Source: UBA2334 sp049653005 | Lineage (GTDB): Bacteria > Pseudomonadota > Gammaproteobacteria > Burkholderiales > Burkholderiaceae_C | Direction: 5' to 3' | DNA: 64,000 nucleotides | Assembly (NCBI GenBank): GCA_049653005.1 | Contig: JBASFL010000076.1 | Span: 1 to 64,000 of the forward strand | Shown: piece after piece, positions 7,968-16,584 of the stretch | How positions within the stretch are numbered: position 1 is the first letter of the stretch | Layout: every line of letters starts with the position of its first letter | Program-made: the position numbers and the translations under genes | The notes under the pieces: model-generated | Seen by the model: only the letters and a program-made list of their open reading frames with translations | The model's database searches: none | Told to the model about the DNA's origin: nothing

Positions 7968-8560
7968 AAACCGGCAGGCAAGGCCACCAACGCCGGGCCA
8001 AACCCGGGCAAATGGCGCGCACGGGCGGCGGGTTGGGTGCGCAAGCGGGCCAGGATGCGGCAGGTGGTTTCAGGGGCCAGGTCCACCAGGCGGGCCATTT
8101 CTTTCAGGCCGGGCAAAGGCCGTGGCCCCACACCGCTGGCATGGGGTGGGGCGGCATCGGCCAACAGCTTGAGCAAATGGCGGCAGCGGTGTTCTGCCGT
8201 GCCGCTGCGAAGGGCCAGCAACTCGGCGGCACGCTGCTTTTGCTGGCCCAGGGACTGGGTCAGCAGGCGGGTGGCGTGGGCGGGGTCCCAGCTGTGCCAG
8301 GTCAAGCGGGTGTCGGCCAGCGCGCTCACGCTCACCCGCACCGCCGGGGCGTTTTGCCACTCGGCCCCCAACCAGTCGCCGCTGGCGGCCAGGGTGGTGT
8401 GCTCGGTCCATTCACCCGCTGCGGTGTGCAGCACCAGGCAGCCCACCGTCACCCGCCCCAGGCACAGGCCGCCCAAATCGATTTCACGGCGTTCGCCCTG
8501 CGCCATGCACAGGTCGGCAGGCAAGTGGGTCAGGCAGGGGGAAGGGGGTGCGGTGTGCAT
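7964..8560 (-). CDS. Crp/Fnr-like transcription regulator (divergent N-terminus)
   Basis: A 198-residue protein. The C-terminal third looks like a Crp-type winged helix: Pro-Gly-Leu-Lys-Glu-Met-Ala-Arg-Leu-Val then Pro-Glu-Thr-Thr-Cys-Arg-Ile-Leu-Ala matches the recognition helix of that family. The N-terminal part is beta-rich and lacks an obvious cyclic-nucleotide pocket or an FNR cysteine cluster, so the signal is unknown. It sits directly upstream of shp in the same orientation and is divergent from the PepSY gene, so it may regulate either. The overall fold resembles the Crp-like protein at 34901 to 35593. Confidence is good for a DNA-binding regulator, modest for the subfamily. Confidence 0.72.
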   Translation of the reverse strand: MHTAPPSPCLTHLPADLCMAQGERREIDLGGLCLGRVTVGCLVLHTAAGEWTEHTTLAASGDWLGAEWQNAPAVRVSVSALADTRLTWHSWDPAHATRLLTQSLGQQKQRAAELLALRSGTAEHRCRHLLKLLADAAPPHASGVGPRPLPGLKEMARLVDLAPETTCRILARLRTQPAARARHLPGFGPALVALPAGF

Positions 8561-8622
8561 GGAAAATCAGCCTTGTGGTCGATGACAAGACGCCATGTTG
8601 TGCCGCGCAGCCTGTACAGAGC

Positions 8623-8650
8623 CTTAAAGGTCTGTTCATGTGCCGTTCAG
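8623..8650. promoter_or_regulatory. Putative QseB/PmrA-type box upstream of PepSY-regulator-kinase operon
   Basis: CTTAAA, GTTCAT and GTTCAG occur at 8623, 8634 and 8645, again 11 bases apart, about 60 to 88 bases before the PepSY start. This would allow autoregulation by the response regulator encoded downstream. Confidence 0.55.
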
Positions 8651-8710
8651 GCAACGGCACCCACAATGTCGGCCACCGTCGCCCCAACCGGCACACACCG
8701 AGCCCCCACC

Positions 8711-9052
8711 ATGCCGCCCTGCCCCCCCCGCGTCCACCGCTTACACCACGTCAGGCTGGCCCTGCTGTGCGCCTGCCTGGCCGGGCCAGGCACCGCCCTG
8801 GCCAGCGACCCACCCGACCACGAACAAGCCCGCCAGGCCATGGTGCGCGGCGACGTGCTGCCCCTGAAACGCGTGATGGAACACCTGGAGCGCCAGCGCC
8901 CCGGCGGGCACATTCTGGAAGTGGAGCTGGAGCAAAAAGCCAGCGGCTGGATTTATGAAATCAAGCAACTGGAGCCTGGTGGCCAACTGGTGAAAATCAA
9001 GCTGAACGCCAAAACCGGCGAACTGCTGGAAGCCAAAGAGCGCAAGCGCTGA
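8711..9052 (+). CDS. PepSY-domain periplasmic protein
   Basis: A 113-residue exported protein with a signal peptide ending near Ala-Leu-Ala-Ser and a single PepSY domain: the helix around residue 45 (Arg-Gln-Ala-Met-Val-Arg-Gly-Asp-Val-Leu-Pro) and strands rich in charged residues up to Lys-Thr-Gly-Glu-Leu-Leu. PepSY proteins often sit beside QseBC-like two-component systems and b-type cytochromes and may act as periplasmic sensors or inhibitors. The gene is followed after 20 bases by the response regulator, so it is very likely the first gene of that operon. Confidence 0.85.
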   Translation: MPPCPPRVHRLHHVRLALLCACLAGPGTALASDPPDHEQARQAMVRGDVLPLKRVMEHLERQRPGGHILEVELEQKASGWIYEIKQLEPGGQLVKIKLNAKTGELLEAKERKR

Positions 9053-9072
9053 CACGCACCGAAGGAACACGC

Positions 9073-9735
9073 ATGCGAGTGCTGCTGGTTGAAGACGAAC
9101 CCACCCTGAACCGCCAGCTTGACCTGGCCCTGCAAGCCGCCGGTTACGCGGTGGACGTGAGCGTGAACGGCCGCGACGCCTGGGTGCTGGGCGACACCGA
9201 GCCCTTTGACGCCGTGGTGCTGGACCTGGGCCTGCCCCAAATGGACGGCCTGACCGTGCTCAAGCGCTGGCGCGCCGCCGGCCGGGGCATGCCCGTGCTG
9301 ATACTGACCGCCCGCGACAACTGGCACGAAAAAGTGGCCGGCATAGACGCCGGGGCCGACGACTACCTGACCAAACCCTTCCACACCGAAGAACTGCTGG
9401 CCCGCCTGCGCGGGCTGATACGGCGGGCCAGCGGGCTGTCGTCGTCGCTGCTGGTGTGTGGCCCGGTGGAGCTGGACACCCGCACCAGCCGCGTCACGCT
9501 GGACGGCCAGCACCTGGCCCTGACCAGCCACGAGTTCAAGGTGCTGGCCTACCTCATGCACCACCCGAATGCGGTGGTGTCGCGCACCGAGCTGACCGAA
9601 CACATCTACGCCCAGGACTTCGAGCGCGACTCCAACACCATCGAGGTGTTTGTGGGCCGCCTGCGCAAAAAACTGCCTGCCGACCTGATTGAAACCGTGC
9701 GCGGCCTGGGCTACCGGCTGGTGGTGCCCGCGTGA
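9073..9735 (+). CDS. OmpR/PhoB-family response regulator (QseB-like)
   Basis: A 220-residue regulator with an N-terminal receiver domain (acidic pocket Glu7-Asp8, phospho-acceptor Asp51 in Leu-Asp-Leu-Gly-Leu-Pro, Lys in Leu-Thr-Lys-Pro-Phe) and a C-terminal winged helix ending in Arg-Gly-Leu-Gly-Tyr-Arg-Leu. A GAAGGA ribosome site precedes the ATG. Its last codons overlap the GTG start of the kinase. Boxes with 11-bp-phased half-sites occur before this operon, before shp, before the PepSY-cytochrome b561 pair and before the second regulator, so those are candidate targets. Confidence 0.95.
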   Translation: MRVLLVEDEPTLNRQLDLALQAAGYAVDVSVNGRDAWVLGDTEPFDAVVLDLGLPQMDGLTVLKRWRAAGRGMPVLILTARDNWHEKVAGIDAGADDYLTKPFHTEELLARLRGLIRRASGLSSSLLVCGPVELDTRTSRVTLDGQHLALTSHEFKVLAYLMHHPNAVVSRTELTEHIYAQDFERDSNTIEVFVGRLRKKLPADLIETVRGLGYRLVVPA

Positions 9736-11156
9736 AACAACGCCAGTTCGGCCGCTGGTTCGGCCACTGGCGCGGCTCGCTGCAATCGCGGGTGCTGGCC
9801 GTCACGCTGGCGGGCGTGGCCGTGGCGCTGGTGCTGGCCGGGGTGGTGCTGCACAACCTGTTCAGCGACCACACCCACCGCCAGTTCCAGGCCGAGCTGG
9901 AAGTCCACCTGGAGCAACTCACCGCCCGCCTGGAATTTGACCCGCAAGGCCAGCCCGTGGTGGACACGGCCCGGCTGAGCGACCCGCGCTGGGTCAAGCC
10001 GCTGTCGGGGCGCTACTGGCAAATACAGGCCTACTCGCCCACCGCTGCCGTGTCGCCCGCGCTGCGCTCGCGCTCGCTGTGGGACGAGGTGTTGCCCCTG
10101 CCGCCCGACGTGGTGGCCGACGGTGCCATTCACCGCCACGCCCTGGCGGGCCCCGCAGGGCAACCCGTGGTGGCGCTGGAGCGGACCGTGCGCGCACCCA
10201 CGACACCGGCAACGGCCTGGACCCTGGTGGTGGCGGCCGACGCCAGCGACACCGAAGCCGCCATTGCCCAATTTGCCCAGGTGCTGGCCGCCTCGCTGGC
10301 CGTGCTGCTGCTGCTGCTGGGCCTGGCCGCCGTGGCGCAGGTGTGGGTGGGCCTGTCGCCGCTGCGGGCCCTGCAAAGGGCGGTGGTGGCGCTGGAGCAA
10401 GGGCACATGGCCCGCCTGCAAGGGCAATTCCCCGCCGAAGTACAGCCGCTGGTGGACGACTTCAACCGCACCTTGCAGCGGCAAGAAGAAGGCCTGGCCC
10501 GTGCCCGCACCCAGGCGGGCAACCTGGCCCATGCCCTGAAAACCCCCCTGGCCGTGCTGCGCCACGCGGCGGATCACGCCTTGCAACCCGCCCCAGGCGC
10601 GGCAGATGCCACGCTGCCCACCCTGGGACAGCAGATACACGAGCAGGTGGACAAAGCGCAGCAGCACATCGACTGGCACCTGCGCCGCGCCCGCTCGGCC
10701 GCCCACGCAGTGGCCACCCAACGCCCGGCCTGCGCCTTGTTGCCCACCCTGAGCGGCCTGCAACGCGTGATGGAAAAGGTGCACGCCCAGCGCCAGCTTC
10801 ACATCACCCTGGCCAACGACGCACCCGATCCGCAGGTGAGCGTCGAACAGGAAGACCTGCACGAGCTGTTGGGCAACCTGGTGGACAACGCCTGCAAGTG
10901 GGCGCGCAGCCGCGTGCACATCCAGGTGGACAGCGGGGGCAACGTGGCGGTGGAAGACGACGGCCCCGGTGTGCCGGAGGCGCAACGCGCCCACATGCTC
11001 AAACGCGGCGAGCGGTTGGACGAAACCACCCCGGGCTCGGGCCTGGGCCTGGCCATCGTGGCTGAGCTGGCCGGGCTGTACGGCGCAGAGCTGGTGTTGG
11101 GCGACAGCCCGCTGGGGGGCCTGCGCGCGCGCCTGGTCTGGCCCACCACAGAATAA
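9732..11156 (+). CDS. Sensor histidine kinase (QseC/PhoQ-like)
   Basis: A 474-residue membrane kinase. TM1 is about residues 20 to 42, a periplasmic domain follows, TM2 is about 184 to 206, then a HAMP-like linker, the phospho-acceptor His267 (Leu-Ala-His-Ala-Leu-Lys-Thr-Pro), and an ATPase domain with Asn box Asn-Leu-Val-Asp-Asn-Ala and Gly box Gly-Ser-Gly-Leu-Gly-Leu. The start is GTG at 9732, overlapping the regulator stop as GTGA. The His-Ala-Leu-Lys-Thr-Pro variant is typical of PhoQ-like kinases. It forms a pair with the preceding regulator; the PepSY protein could modulate its sensor domain. Confidence 0.95.
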   Translation: MKQRQFGRWFGHWRGSLQSRVLAVTLAGVAVALVLAGVVLHNLFSDHTHRQFQAELEVHLEQLTARLEFDPQGQPVVDTARLSDPRWVKPLSGRYWQIQAYSPTAAVSPALRSRSLWDEVLPLPPDVVADGAIHRHALAGPAGQPVVALERTVRAPTTPATAWTLVVAADASDTEAAIAQFAQVLAASLAVLLLLLGLAAVAQVWVGLSPLRALQRAVVALEQGHMARLQGQFPAEVQPLVDDFNRTLQRQEEGLARARTQAGNLAHALKTPLAVLRHAADHALQPAPGAADATLPTLGQQIHEQVDKAQQHIDWHLRRARSAAHAVATQRPACALLPTLSGLQRVMEKVHAQRQLHITLANDAPDPQVSVEQEDLHELLGNLVDNACKWARSRVHIQVDSGGNVAVEDDGPGVPEAQRAHMLKRGERLDETTPGSGLGLAIVAELAGLYGAELVLGDSPLGGLRARLVWPTTE

Positions 11157-11163
11157 ACGCCGC

Positions 11164-12108
11164 TCAGCGCAGCGGCGCGTGGTCCAGGTCGGGGCGTTTC
11201 CAGGGGTCGATGTGGGTCATCAGGTGCAGCACGCGGTGGCGCTGCATCACGCGGTGGCGGGCCTCCACGGCAATGTCGTGCCCCGCTTCCACCGACAGGG
11301 TGCCTTCCACCTCCAGGTGCACGTCCACCACCACCATGTCGCCCATCTTGCGGGTTTTCACGTCGTGTACCCCCTGCACGCCGGGCGTGCCCAGCAGCGT
11401 CTGGCGAATGGCCAGCACCTCTTCTTCGTCCACCGCGCGGTCCATCAGGTCGTGCAGGGCGTCCCAGGTGAATTCCCAGCCCATTTTGGTGACCATGGCG
11501 CCCACGATCAGTGCGGCAATCGGGTCCAGGATGGGGTAGCCCGCCAAATTGCCGGCAATGCCCAAACCCACCACCAGGGAAGACGCCGCGTCTGAGCGGG
11601 CGTGCCACGCGTTGGCCACCAGCATGCTCGACTTCACCCGCTTGGCCACCGCCAGCATGTACCGGAACAACAGCTCTTTGCACACCAGCGAGCCCCCGGC
11701 CACCCACAGCGCCAGCGTGTGGACCGGCTGCACGTCTTCCGGCGTTTGAAGCTTCAGCACCGCCGACCACAACATGCCCAACCCCACCGCCAGCAGCAAC
11801 AGGCCCAGCACCAGAGAGGCCGCGGTTTCAAAGCGCTGGTGCCCATAGGGGTGGTCTTCGTCCGCGTCTTTTTTGGCGTGGTGACCGGCCAGCAGCACCA
11901 CAAAGTCGGCCACCAGGTCGGACAACGAGTGGATGCCATCGGCCACCAGCGCCTGTGATTTGGTGAACACCCCCGCCCCGATTTGCAGCACGGTCAACAC
12001 CAGGTTGACCGCCACACTGACCCAGGTGCTGCGGGTGGCGGCGGCCATGCGCTCTTCGGGGGTGTGCAGGTCGTCTTCGCTGTCGTCGGCCAGATCGGTG
12101 AATTTCAA
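11164..12108 (-). CDS. Cation diffusion facilitator metal exporter
   Basis: A protein of up to 314 residues from the CDF family (divalent metal/proton antiporters of the FieF/ZitB type) in the inner membrane. Six helices are visible, with metal-site motifs His-Ser-Leu-Ser-Asp in the second helix and His-Ala-Arg-Ser-Asp in the fifth, a His-Pro-Tyr-Gly-His loop and a C-terminal cytoplasmic domain with several His residues. The long form starts at a TTG at 12108; an ATG at 12048 has a better upstream GAAGAG and would give 294 residues. It converges on the kinase gene with a 7-base gap. Confidence 0.9.
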   Translation of the reverse strand: MKFTDLADDSEDDLHTPEERMAAATRSTWVSVAVNLVLTVLQIGAGVFTKSQALVADGIHSLSDLVADFVVLLAGHHAKKDADEDHPYGHQRFETAASLVLGLLLLAVGLGMLWSAVLKLQTPEDVQPVHTLALWVAGGSLVCKELLFRYMLAVAKRVKSSMLVANAWHARSDAASSLVVGLGIAGNLAGYPILDPIAALIVGAMVTKMGWEFTWDALHDLMDRAVDEEEVLAIRQTLLGTPGVQGVHDVKTRKMGDMVVVDVHLEVEGTLSVEAGHDIAVEARHRVMQRHRVLHLMTHIDPWKRPDLDHAPLR

Positions 12109-12223
12109 GGGGGTTTCAGCGGGGGCCGCTGCCGTGGTGGAACTGCCCCGTATTACACGCGCAGCGGGTTACCCCGGTCTTAACCACCCACGGCAGAACC
12201 CGGTGGGGCCTGCAACAGCCCCG

Positions 12224-12240
12224 GTTAAGCCCTTGTTCAT
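12224..12240. promoter_or_regulatory. Putative QseB/PmrA-type box upstream of the PepSY-cytochrome b561 pair
   Basis: GTTAAG at 12224 and GTTCAT at 12235 are 11 bases apart, ending 23 bases before the ATG at 12264. It resembles the boxes before shp and before the response regulator operon. Confidence 0.45.
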
Positions 12241-12263
12241 ACAGGGTTTTTAAAGTTCAACCC

Positions 12264-12626
12264 ATGAACACACCCACCCCCACCGTCTCCCCCTTGTGGC
12301 TGGGCCTGCCATCCGCACTGTGCCTGGCGCTGTGCGTGGCCCTGCCCACCGTTGCACAGGCCAGCACACCCATCGAAAAGGTGGTGTGCACCCAGGCCCC
12401 CCGCCACACCTGGCTGAACGAGGCCCAGGCCCGCACCGCCTTCAACGCCAGCACCTATGTGCTGGTGCGCTTCAAGGTGTCGCGCGGCAACTGCCACGAG
12501 TTTTACGCCATCGACACCCAAGGCGCGGTGGTGGAGGCGTACCAGCACCCCGTCACCGGCGAGGCTGTGCGCACCACGCGCATTGCCCCACCCGCTCCCA
12601 TTCAAACCACCCACGCACAGCGTTGA
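12264..12626 (+). CDS. Small exported PepSY-like protein
   Basis: A 120-residue protein with an N-terminal signal peptide ending near Ala-Gln-Ala-Ser and a compact domain with Leu-Asn-Glu-Ala-Gln-Ala, a Phe-Lys-Val-Ser-Arg-Gly-Asn-Cys-His-Glu-Phe-Tyr strand and Tyr-Gln-His-Pro-Val-Thr-Gly, the pattern of PepSY_2 proteins. Two cysteines (Val-Cys-Thr and Asn-Cys-His) may form a disulfide. It is followed after 5 bases by a cytochrome b561 gene and is probably its periplasmic partner. Confidence 0.75.
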   Translation: MNTPTPTVSPLWLGLPSALCLALCVALPTVAQASTPIEKVVCTQAPRHTWLNEAQARTAFNASTYVLVRFKVSRGNCHEFYAIDTQGAVVEAYQHPVTGEAVRTTRIAPPAPIQTTHAQR

Positions 12627-12631
12627 ACCCC

Positions 12632-13207
12632 ATGACCACCCTCACCTCACCCGCCAAAACCTTCCGCTACAGCACTGCCCTGGTGGCCCTTCACTGGTTC
12701 ATGGCCCTGCTGTTTGTGGCCGTGTACGCCAGCATCGAGCTGCGCGTGCTGTTCCCCAAAGGCACCGACATGCGCGACCTGATGAAGGCCCTGCACTTCA
12801 TGTTTGGGCTGGGCGTGCTGCTGATGGTGCTGGCCCGCCTGGGCGCACGCTGGTTCAGCCCCAAACCCCAGCAAGGGCCCACCCTTGGGCTGGAAACCTG
12901 GGCGCACCGCATGGCCTCGCTGGGCCACCTGGCCCTGTACGCCCTGATGCTGGTCATGCCCGTGATGGGCTGGCTGGCACTGAGCGCGGCGGGCAAACCC
13001 ATTCCGTTTTTCGGGCTGGAAATGCCCCCGTTGATGGCCCCCAACAAGACCTGGGCGCACGACATCAAAGAACTGCACGAAACCGTGGGTGTGGCCGGTT
13101 ACTGGCTCATTGGCATCCACGTGGCCGCCGCGCTGGGCCACCACTACGTGCTGAAAGACGGTTTGCTGTCACGCATGTCGGTGCTGCGCCGCCCCTTGGC
13201 CGCCTGA
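12632..13207 (+). CDS. Cytochrome b561 (CybB family)
   Basis: A 191-residue inner-membrane di-heme cytochrome b of the prokaryotic b561 type. Four helices carry the expected histidines: Leu-His-Trp near residue 20, Lys-Ala-Leu-His-Phe near residue 50, Glu-Leu-His-Glu-Thr-Val-Gly near residue 147 and Gly-Ile-His-Val in helix four. Such proteins oxidise ubiquinol and pass electrons to periplasmic acceptors or oxygen species. The ATG at 12632 was chosen from homologue length and its position just after the PepSY-like gene. Confidence 0.92.
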   Translation: MTTLTSPAKTFRYSTALVALHWFMALLFVAVYASIELRVLFPKGTDMRDLMKALHFMFGLGVLLMVLARLGARWFSPKPQQGPTLGLETWAHRMASLGHLALYALMLVMPVMGWLALSAAGKPIPFFGLEMPPLMAPNKTWAHDIKELHETVGVAGYWLIGIHVAAALGHHYVLKDGLLSRMSVLRRPLAA

Positions 13208-13230
13208 CACGGCACACGCCACTGGCCCCT

Positions 13231-14493
13231 TCAAGCACTCATGGCATCGAAATGGCGCTCGATCATGTCAGCCATCAACCGCTTGATGCCTGCTTCGTCC
13301 AGGCGTTCGATGGTGTCGCGCAGCTCGGCCGCCATGCCGTCAAAGCAGTCCAACACGGCAGGGTCAAAGTGGGAGCCACGGCCCTCGGCCAGCATGCCCA
13401 TCACCTGCTCAAAGGGCAACGGCTCTTTGTAGGGGCGTTTGGAGCTGAGCGCGTCGTACACATCGGCCACCGCAAAAATGCGGGCGGCCAGCGGAATGGC
13501 GGTTTGGGCCAACTGGCGGGGGTAACCGGAGCCGTCCCATTTTTCGTGGTGGCTGGCCACCACATCGGCCGCCCCTTCCAGCCAACCCGCGCCGTGCACG
13601 ATTTCCTGGCCCTGGGCCACGTGGGTGCGCATGATGTCCATTTCGGCCACGTCCAGCCGACCGGGCTTGAGCAAGATGGCATCGGGAATGCCGATTTTCC
13701 CGACGTCGTGCAAAAAACTGCCCGCAATCAACGACTGCATGGCCGCGCCCTGAAGCCCCAAGGCTTCGCCCAGGCGGGCGGCAATCCAGGCCACGCGGTA
13801 GTTGTGGGTGCCGGTGTCGGAGTCGCGCTTGGCAATGGCGCGGCCCAGCGCCTCCATCATGGCGATGTGAGACTCCAGCACCTGGCGGGCGCGGCGCTCG
13901 TTTTCACCGGCCAAATGCACCACCACGGGGTAAATGGCCCCGCCACACACCAGCGCCGCCAGGCACACCATGAGCGCCACGGCCAGCGCATCGGACTGGA
14001 TTTGGGCGCGTTGCCAGTCGGGAATCAGGCGCACGCCCTCAAAGTAGCCGGTGATGGGCTGGGCGCTGCTGGCCTGCAAGGGCACCATCACACGCATCAC
14101 CCAGCCACCGTCGGGCAAGCGCAGGCTTTCGTAAAAGGCCCGCGTGTAAGCGGGGCGGCCGTGTTTGGGCAACACGGGCTCGATGGCGCGGCCCTCGGGG
14201 GTGACCTCTTCAGCCAGCTTAAGGCCCGTGGCGCCGTAAATTTCCACAATTTCAAACAACCCACCCACCAGCAAACGGGCCGCCTGGGCCGCTTGGGTCT
14301 GCGCACCCGGCCCCGTGAGGTCGAGGGCGTTGGCCGAGGCCAGCAGGCGGCGCGATTCTTCCTGGGCAAAGGCCACCACCTCGGCCTCGGCGTTTTCGCG
14401 TGACACCCACCAGGCCACCGGGGTGGCCAAGGCCGACAAAGTGACGGTCACTGCGGCAATGCGCAGAAATGCCGAACGGCGAAAGTTGTTCAT
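13231..14493 (-). CDS. Membrane HD-GYP cyclic-di-GMP phosphodiesterase
   Basis: A 420-residue protein with two membrane helices (about residues 10 to 30 and 225 to 250) bracketing a periplasmic domain of roughly 190 residues, then a cytoplasmic HD-GYP domain. The HD pair is in Phe-Leu-His-Asp-Val-Gly-Lys-Ile-Gly and the GYP triad in Gly-Ser-Gly-Tyr-Pro, with the following metal-binding segment Ala-Asp-Val-Tyr-Asp-Ala. It should hydrolyse cyclic-di-GMP in response to an envelope signal. Its ATG overlaps the stop of the kinase gene (ATGA), so it belongs to that two-component operon. Confidence 0.93.
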   Translation of the reverse strand: MNNFRRSAFLRIAAVTVTLSALATPVAWWVSRENAEAEVVAFAQEESRRLLASANALDLTGPGAQTQAAQAARLLVGGLFEIVEIYGATGLKLAEEVTPEGRAIEPVLPKHGRPAYTRAFYESLRLPDGGWVMRVMVPLQASSAQPITGYFEGVRLIPDWQRAQIQSDALAVALMVCLAALVCGGAIYPVVVHLAGENERRARQVLESHIAMMEALGRAIAKRDSDTGTHNYRVAWIAARLGEALGLQGAAMQSLIAGSFLHDVGKIGIPDAILLKPGRLDVAEMDIMRTHVAQGQEIVHGAGWLEGAADVVASHHEKWDGSGYPRQLAQTAIPLAARIFAVADVYDALSSKRPYKEPLPFEQVMGMLAEGRGSHFDPAVLDCFDGMAAELRDTIERLDEAGIKRLMADMIERHFDAMSA

Positions 14494-15854
14494 GCCCACT
14501 CCACATCCACACGCAAACCACCCAGGTCGTCGCTGCGCCCCAGGTGCAAATTCAGACTATACAAAGTGGCGACCCGGGTGACGATGGACCACCCCAGCCC
14601 GCTGCCCGACTGCTGGGTGCCCACCACCCGAAAAAACCGCTCGCCCAACCGGGCCAGGTGTTCGTCGCTCAGGCCAGGCCCGCTGTCTTCCACGGTGAGG
14701 CGTGACCGCCCCCCGGCCAGGGCCTGGGTGTGCACCCGCACGCAGGCGTGGTCGGGGCTGTAGCGCAGGGCGTTGTCCACCAGGTTGCGCAGCAGCACGG
14801 CCACCAGGGCTTCGGGCGCGGGGCACGGGACCACACCGCTGTGTGGGGGCAAGGCCTCCAGGCGCTGGTGCCGCCGCTGGGCCACGGGCCCCAGGTCGCC
14901 CAGCACCTGGCGCAGGCAGGTGTGCACATCGGTGTGCACCCCTGCGGCCACGCCGGGCTCGGCCTCCAGCCGGGCCAACTGCAGCAACTGCGCCACCAGG
15001 CGCGTGGCGCGGTCGCAGCCTTGCAGGGTGGCGGCCAGGGCCTCGTTGCGCTCGTCGTCGTCCAAGGCACCCTGGGCCACCTGGGCCTGCATGCGAATGG
15101 CGGCAATGGGCGTGCGCAGCTCGTGCGCGGCGTCGGCGGTGAACCGGCGCTCCGAGTGGATGAGCGACGCCGTGCGGTCAAACAGGCGGTTGAGTTCGTG
15201 CACCAGGGGCTGCGCTTCCAGCAGCACGTCGGCCAGGGGCAAGGGGTCGGCGGCGTCGGGCTGGCGGTGCGACACCTGCCACCCCAGGTCGCGCAGCGGC
15301 TTGACGGCCCAGCGCACCGCACCCCACACGGCCAGGGCCAAAAACGGCAGGGCCACGGCCATGGGCCAAATCACGCTGCGCAAGCTGGCCAGCACCACGT
15401 CGGCGCGGGCGGTGTCTTGCTCGCCCACGTGGATCACCACGTGTTCGTCCAGCCCCCGGGCGCTGAACACCCGCCAGGGGTGGCCGTCGATCACCGGATC
15501 TGAAAACCCCAGCGCAGGGGTGGCGGCCATGGCCTGGGTGGGCGCGGTGCTGGAGCGCACCACCAGCTCGTCGGCGTGCCACACCTGGAACACCACCTTG
15601 GGCTGGTACTCGTGCAGGGTGGGGGTTTCAGACAGGTTGAGCCGGGTGAGCTCGTCCAGCGGCAGGCTCACCAGCAGCGACGCGGCTTGGGACATGTGGG
15701 CGTCGAGCAGTTCGCCCACCTCATGCTCGGTGTCCAGCCAGGTGGACACCACCACCACCAGCCACACCAAGCTGACCAGGCCCAGCACGGTGACCAGCAG
15801 GCGCGTCTGCAACGAGCCCCGGCCCGTGCGCAGCACCGCCGACAGGCCTGTCAT
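14490..15854 (-). CDS. Sensor histidine kinase (QseC-like)
   Basis: A 454-residue membrane kinase with two transmembrane helices, a periplasmic sensor segment, HAMP region, H-box Ala-Asp-Ala-Ala-His-Glu-Leu-Arg-Thr-Pro-Ile, Asn box Asn-Leu-Val-Asn-like (Asn-Leu-Val-Asp-Asn-Ala) and Gly boxes Asp-Ser-Gly-Pro-Gly-Leu and Gly-Ser-Gly-Leu-Gly-Trp. The ATG at 15854 overlaps the stop of the response regulator as ATGA and is preferred to a GTG six bases upstream. It is paired with the regulator at 15851 to 16519 and followed by the HD-GYP gene. Confidence 0.95.
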   Translation of the reverse strand: MTGLSAVLRTGRGSLQTRLLVTVLGLVSLVWLVVVVSTWLDTEHEVGELLDAHMSQAASLLVSLPLDELTRLNLSETPTLHEYQPKVVFQVWHADELVVRSSTAPTQAMAATPALGFSDPVIDGHPWRVFSARGLDEHVVIHVGEQDTARADVVLASLRSVIWPMAVALPFLALAVWGAVRWAVKPLRDLGWQVSHRQPDAADPLPLADVLLEAQPLVHELNRLFDRTASLIHSERRFTADAAHELRTPIAAIRMQAQVAQGALDDDERNEALAATLQGCDRATRLVAQLLQLARLEAEPGVAAGVHTDVHTCLRQVLGDLGPVAQRRHQRLEALPPHSGVVPCPAPEALVAVLLRNLVDNALRYSPDHACVRVHTQALAGGRSRLTVEDSGPGLSDEHLARLGERFFRVVGTQQSGSGLGWSIVTRVATLYSLNLHLGRSDDLGGLRVDVEWA

Positions 15855-16519
15855 GCGCACCCCGTTTTGTGAACGATGTAGCCCACGCCGCGCACGGTTT
15901 CAATGGTTTTGGGCGGCAACTTGCGGCGCAGGTGGTGCACGTGCACCTCGATGGCGTTGCTGGCCACCTCGTGGCCCCAGTCGTACAGGTGCTGCTCGAT
16001 CTGCCCGCGCGACAGCACACGGCCCGCGTTCAGCATAAGGGCGTGCAGCAGGTCGTATTCGCGGCCCACCACTTCCAGCGGCTCGCCGTTCACGCGCACG
16101 ACGTGTGCCACAGGATCCAACTCCACCGGGCCGGCCACCAGCACGTTGTGCGCCTGCCCATGCGAGCGGCGCACCAGTGCGCGCAGGCGGGCGGCCAGCT
16201 CGTGCAGGTCGATGGGTTTGATAAGGTAGTCGTCGGCCCCCGCGTCAAGGCCCTCGATACGGGCGGGCACGGCGTCGCGGGCGGTCAGCACCAGAATGGG
16301 CGTGCGCACCTTGCGGCTGCGCACCGACTTCAGCACCGCCATGCCGTCCTGGCGGGGCAAGCCCAGGTCCAGCACGGCGGCCACGTGGCTGCCCGCCAGC
16401 AGCTCGGCCTCGGCGGCCACGCCGTCGCGCACCCAGTCCACCTGAAAGCCCTGCTGGCGCAAACCCGCACGCAGCCCGGAACCCAACAAATCGTCGTCTT
16501 CGACCAGCAAAACCCGCAT
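15851..16519 (-). CDS. OmpR/PhoB-family response regulator (QseB-like)
   Basis: A 222-residue regulator: receiver domain with acidic pocket Glu7-Asp8-Asp9, phospho-acceptor Asp51 and Lys in Leu-Ile-Lys-Pro-Ile, and a winged-helix DNA-binding domain ending in Arg-Gly-Val-Gly-Tyr. It is first in the regulator-kinase-HD-GYP operon. A GTTAGG-N5-CTTAAA element (16585 to 16601), read on the minus strand as TTTAAG-N5-CCTAAC, lies 66 bases upstream and resembles a QseB/PmrA box, so autoregulation is likely. Confidence 0.95.
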   Translation of the reverse strand: MRVLLVEDDDLLGSGLRAGLRQQGFQVDWVRDGVAAEAELLAGSHVAAVLDLGLPRQDGMAVLKSVRSRKVRTPILVLTARDAVPARIEGLDAGADDYLIKPIDLHELAARLRALVRRSHGQAHNVLVAGPVELDPVAHVVRVNGEPLEVVGREYDLLHALMLNAGRVLSRGQIEQHLYDWGHEVASNAIEVHVHHLRRKLPPKTIETVRGVGYIVHKTGCA

Positions 16520-16530
16520 GATGTGACAGC

Positions 16531-16565
16531 GCCCGGCGCCGGGCGGCTCAAAGGTGGAACACCTT
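16531..16565. promoter_or_regulatory. Two adjacent hairpins before the response regulator gene
   Basis: GCCCGGCGCCGGGC (16531 to 16544) is a perfect palindrome, and AAGGTG-GAA-CACCTT (16551 to 16565) is a perfect 6-bp hairpin. They lie between the stop of one kinase gene and the start of the next regulator, both on the minus strand. They could terminate the upstream transcript, although no T-tract follows, or affect the leader of the regulator mRNA. Confidence 0.4.
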
Positions 16566-16584
16566 GCCGAGGCTAGGCCGCCCG

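Noticed and set aside
12457..14403. Long plus-strand frame across the cytochrome b561 and HD-GYP genes
   Set aside because: It is out of frame with cytochrome b561 and antisense to HD-GYP, and has low-complexity His-rich translation.
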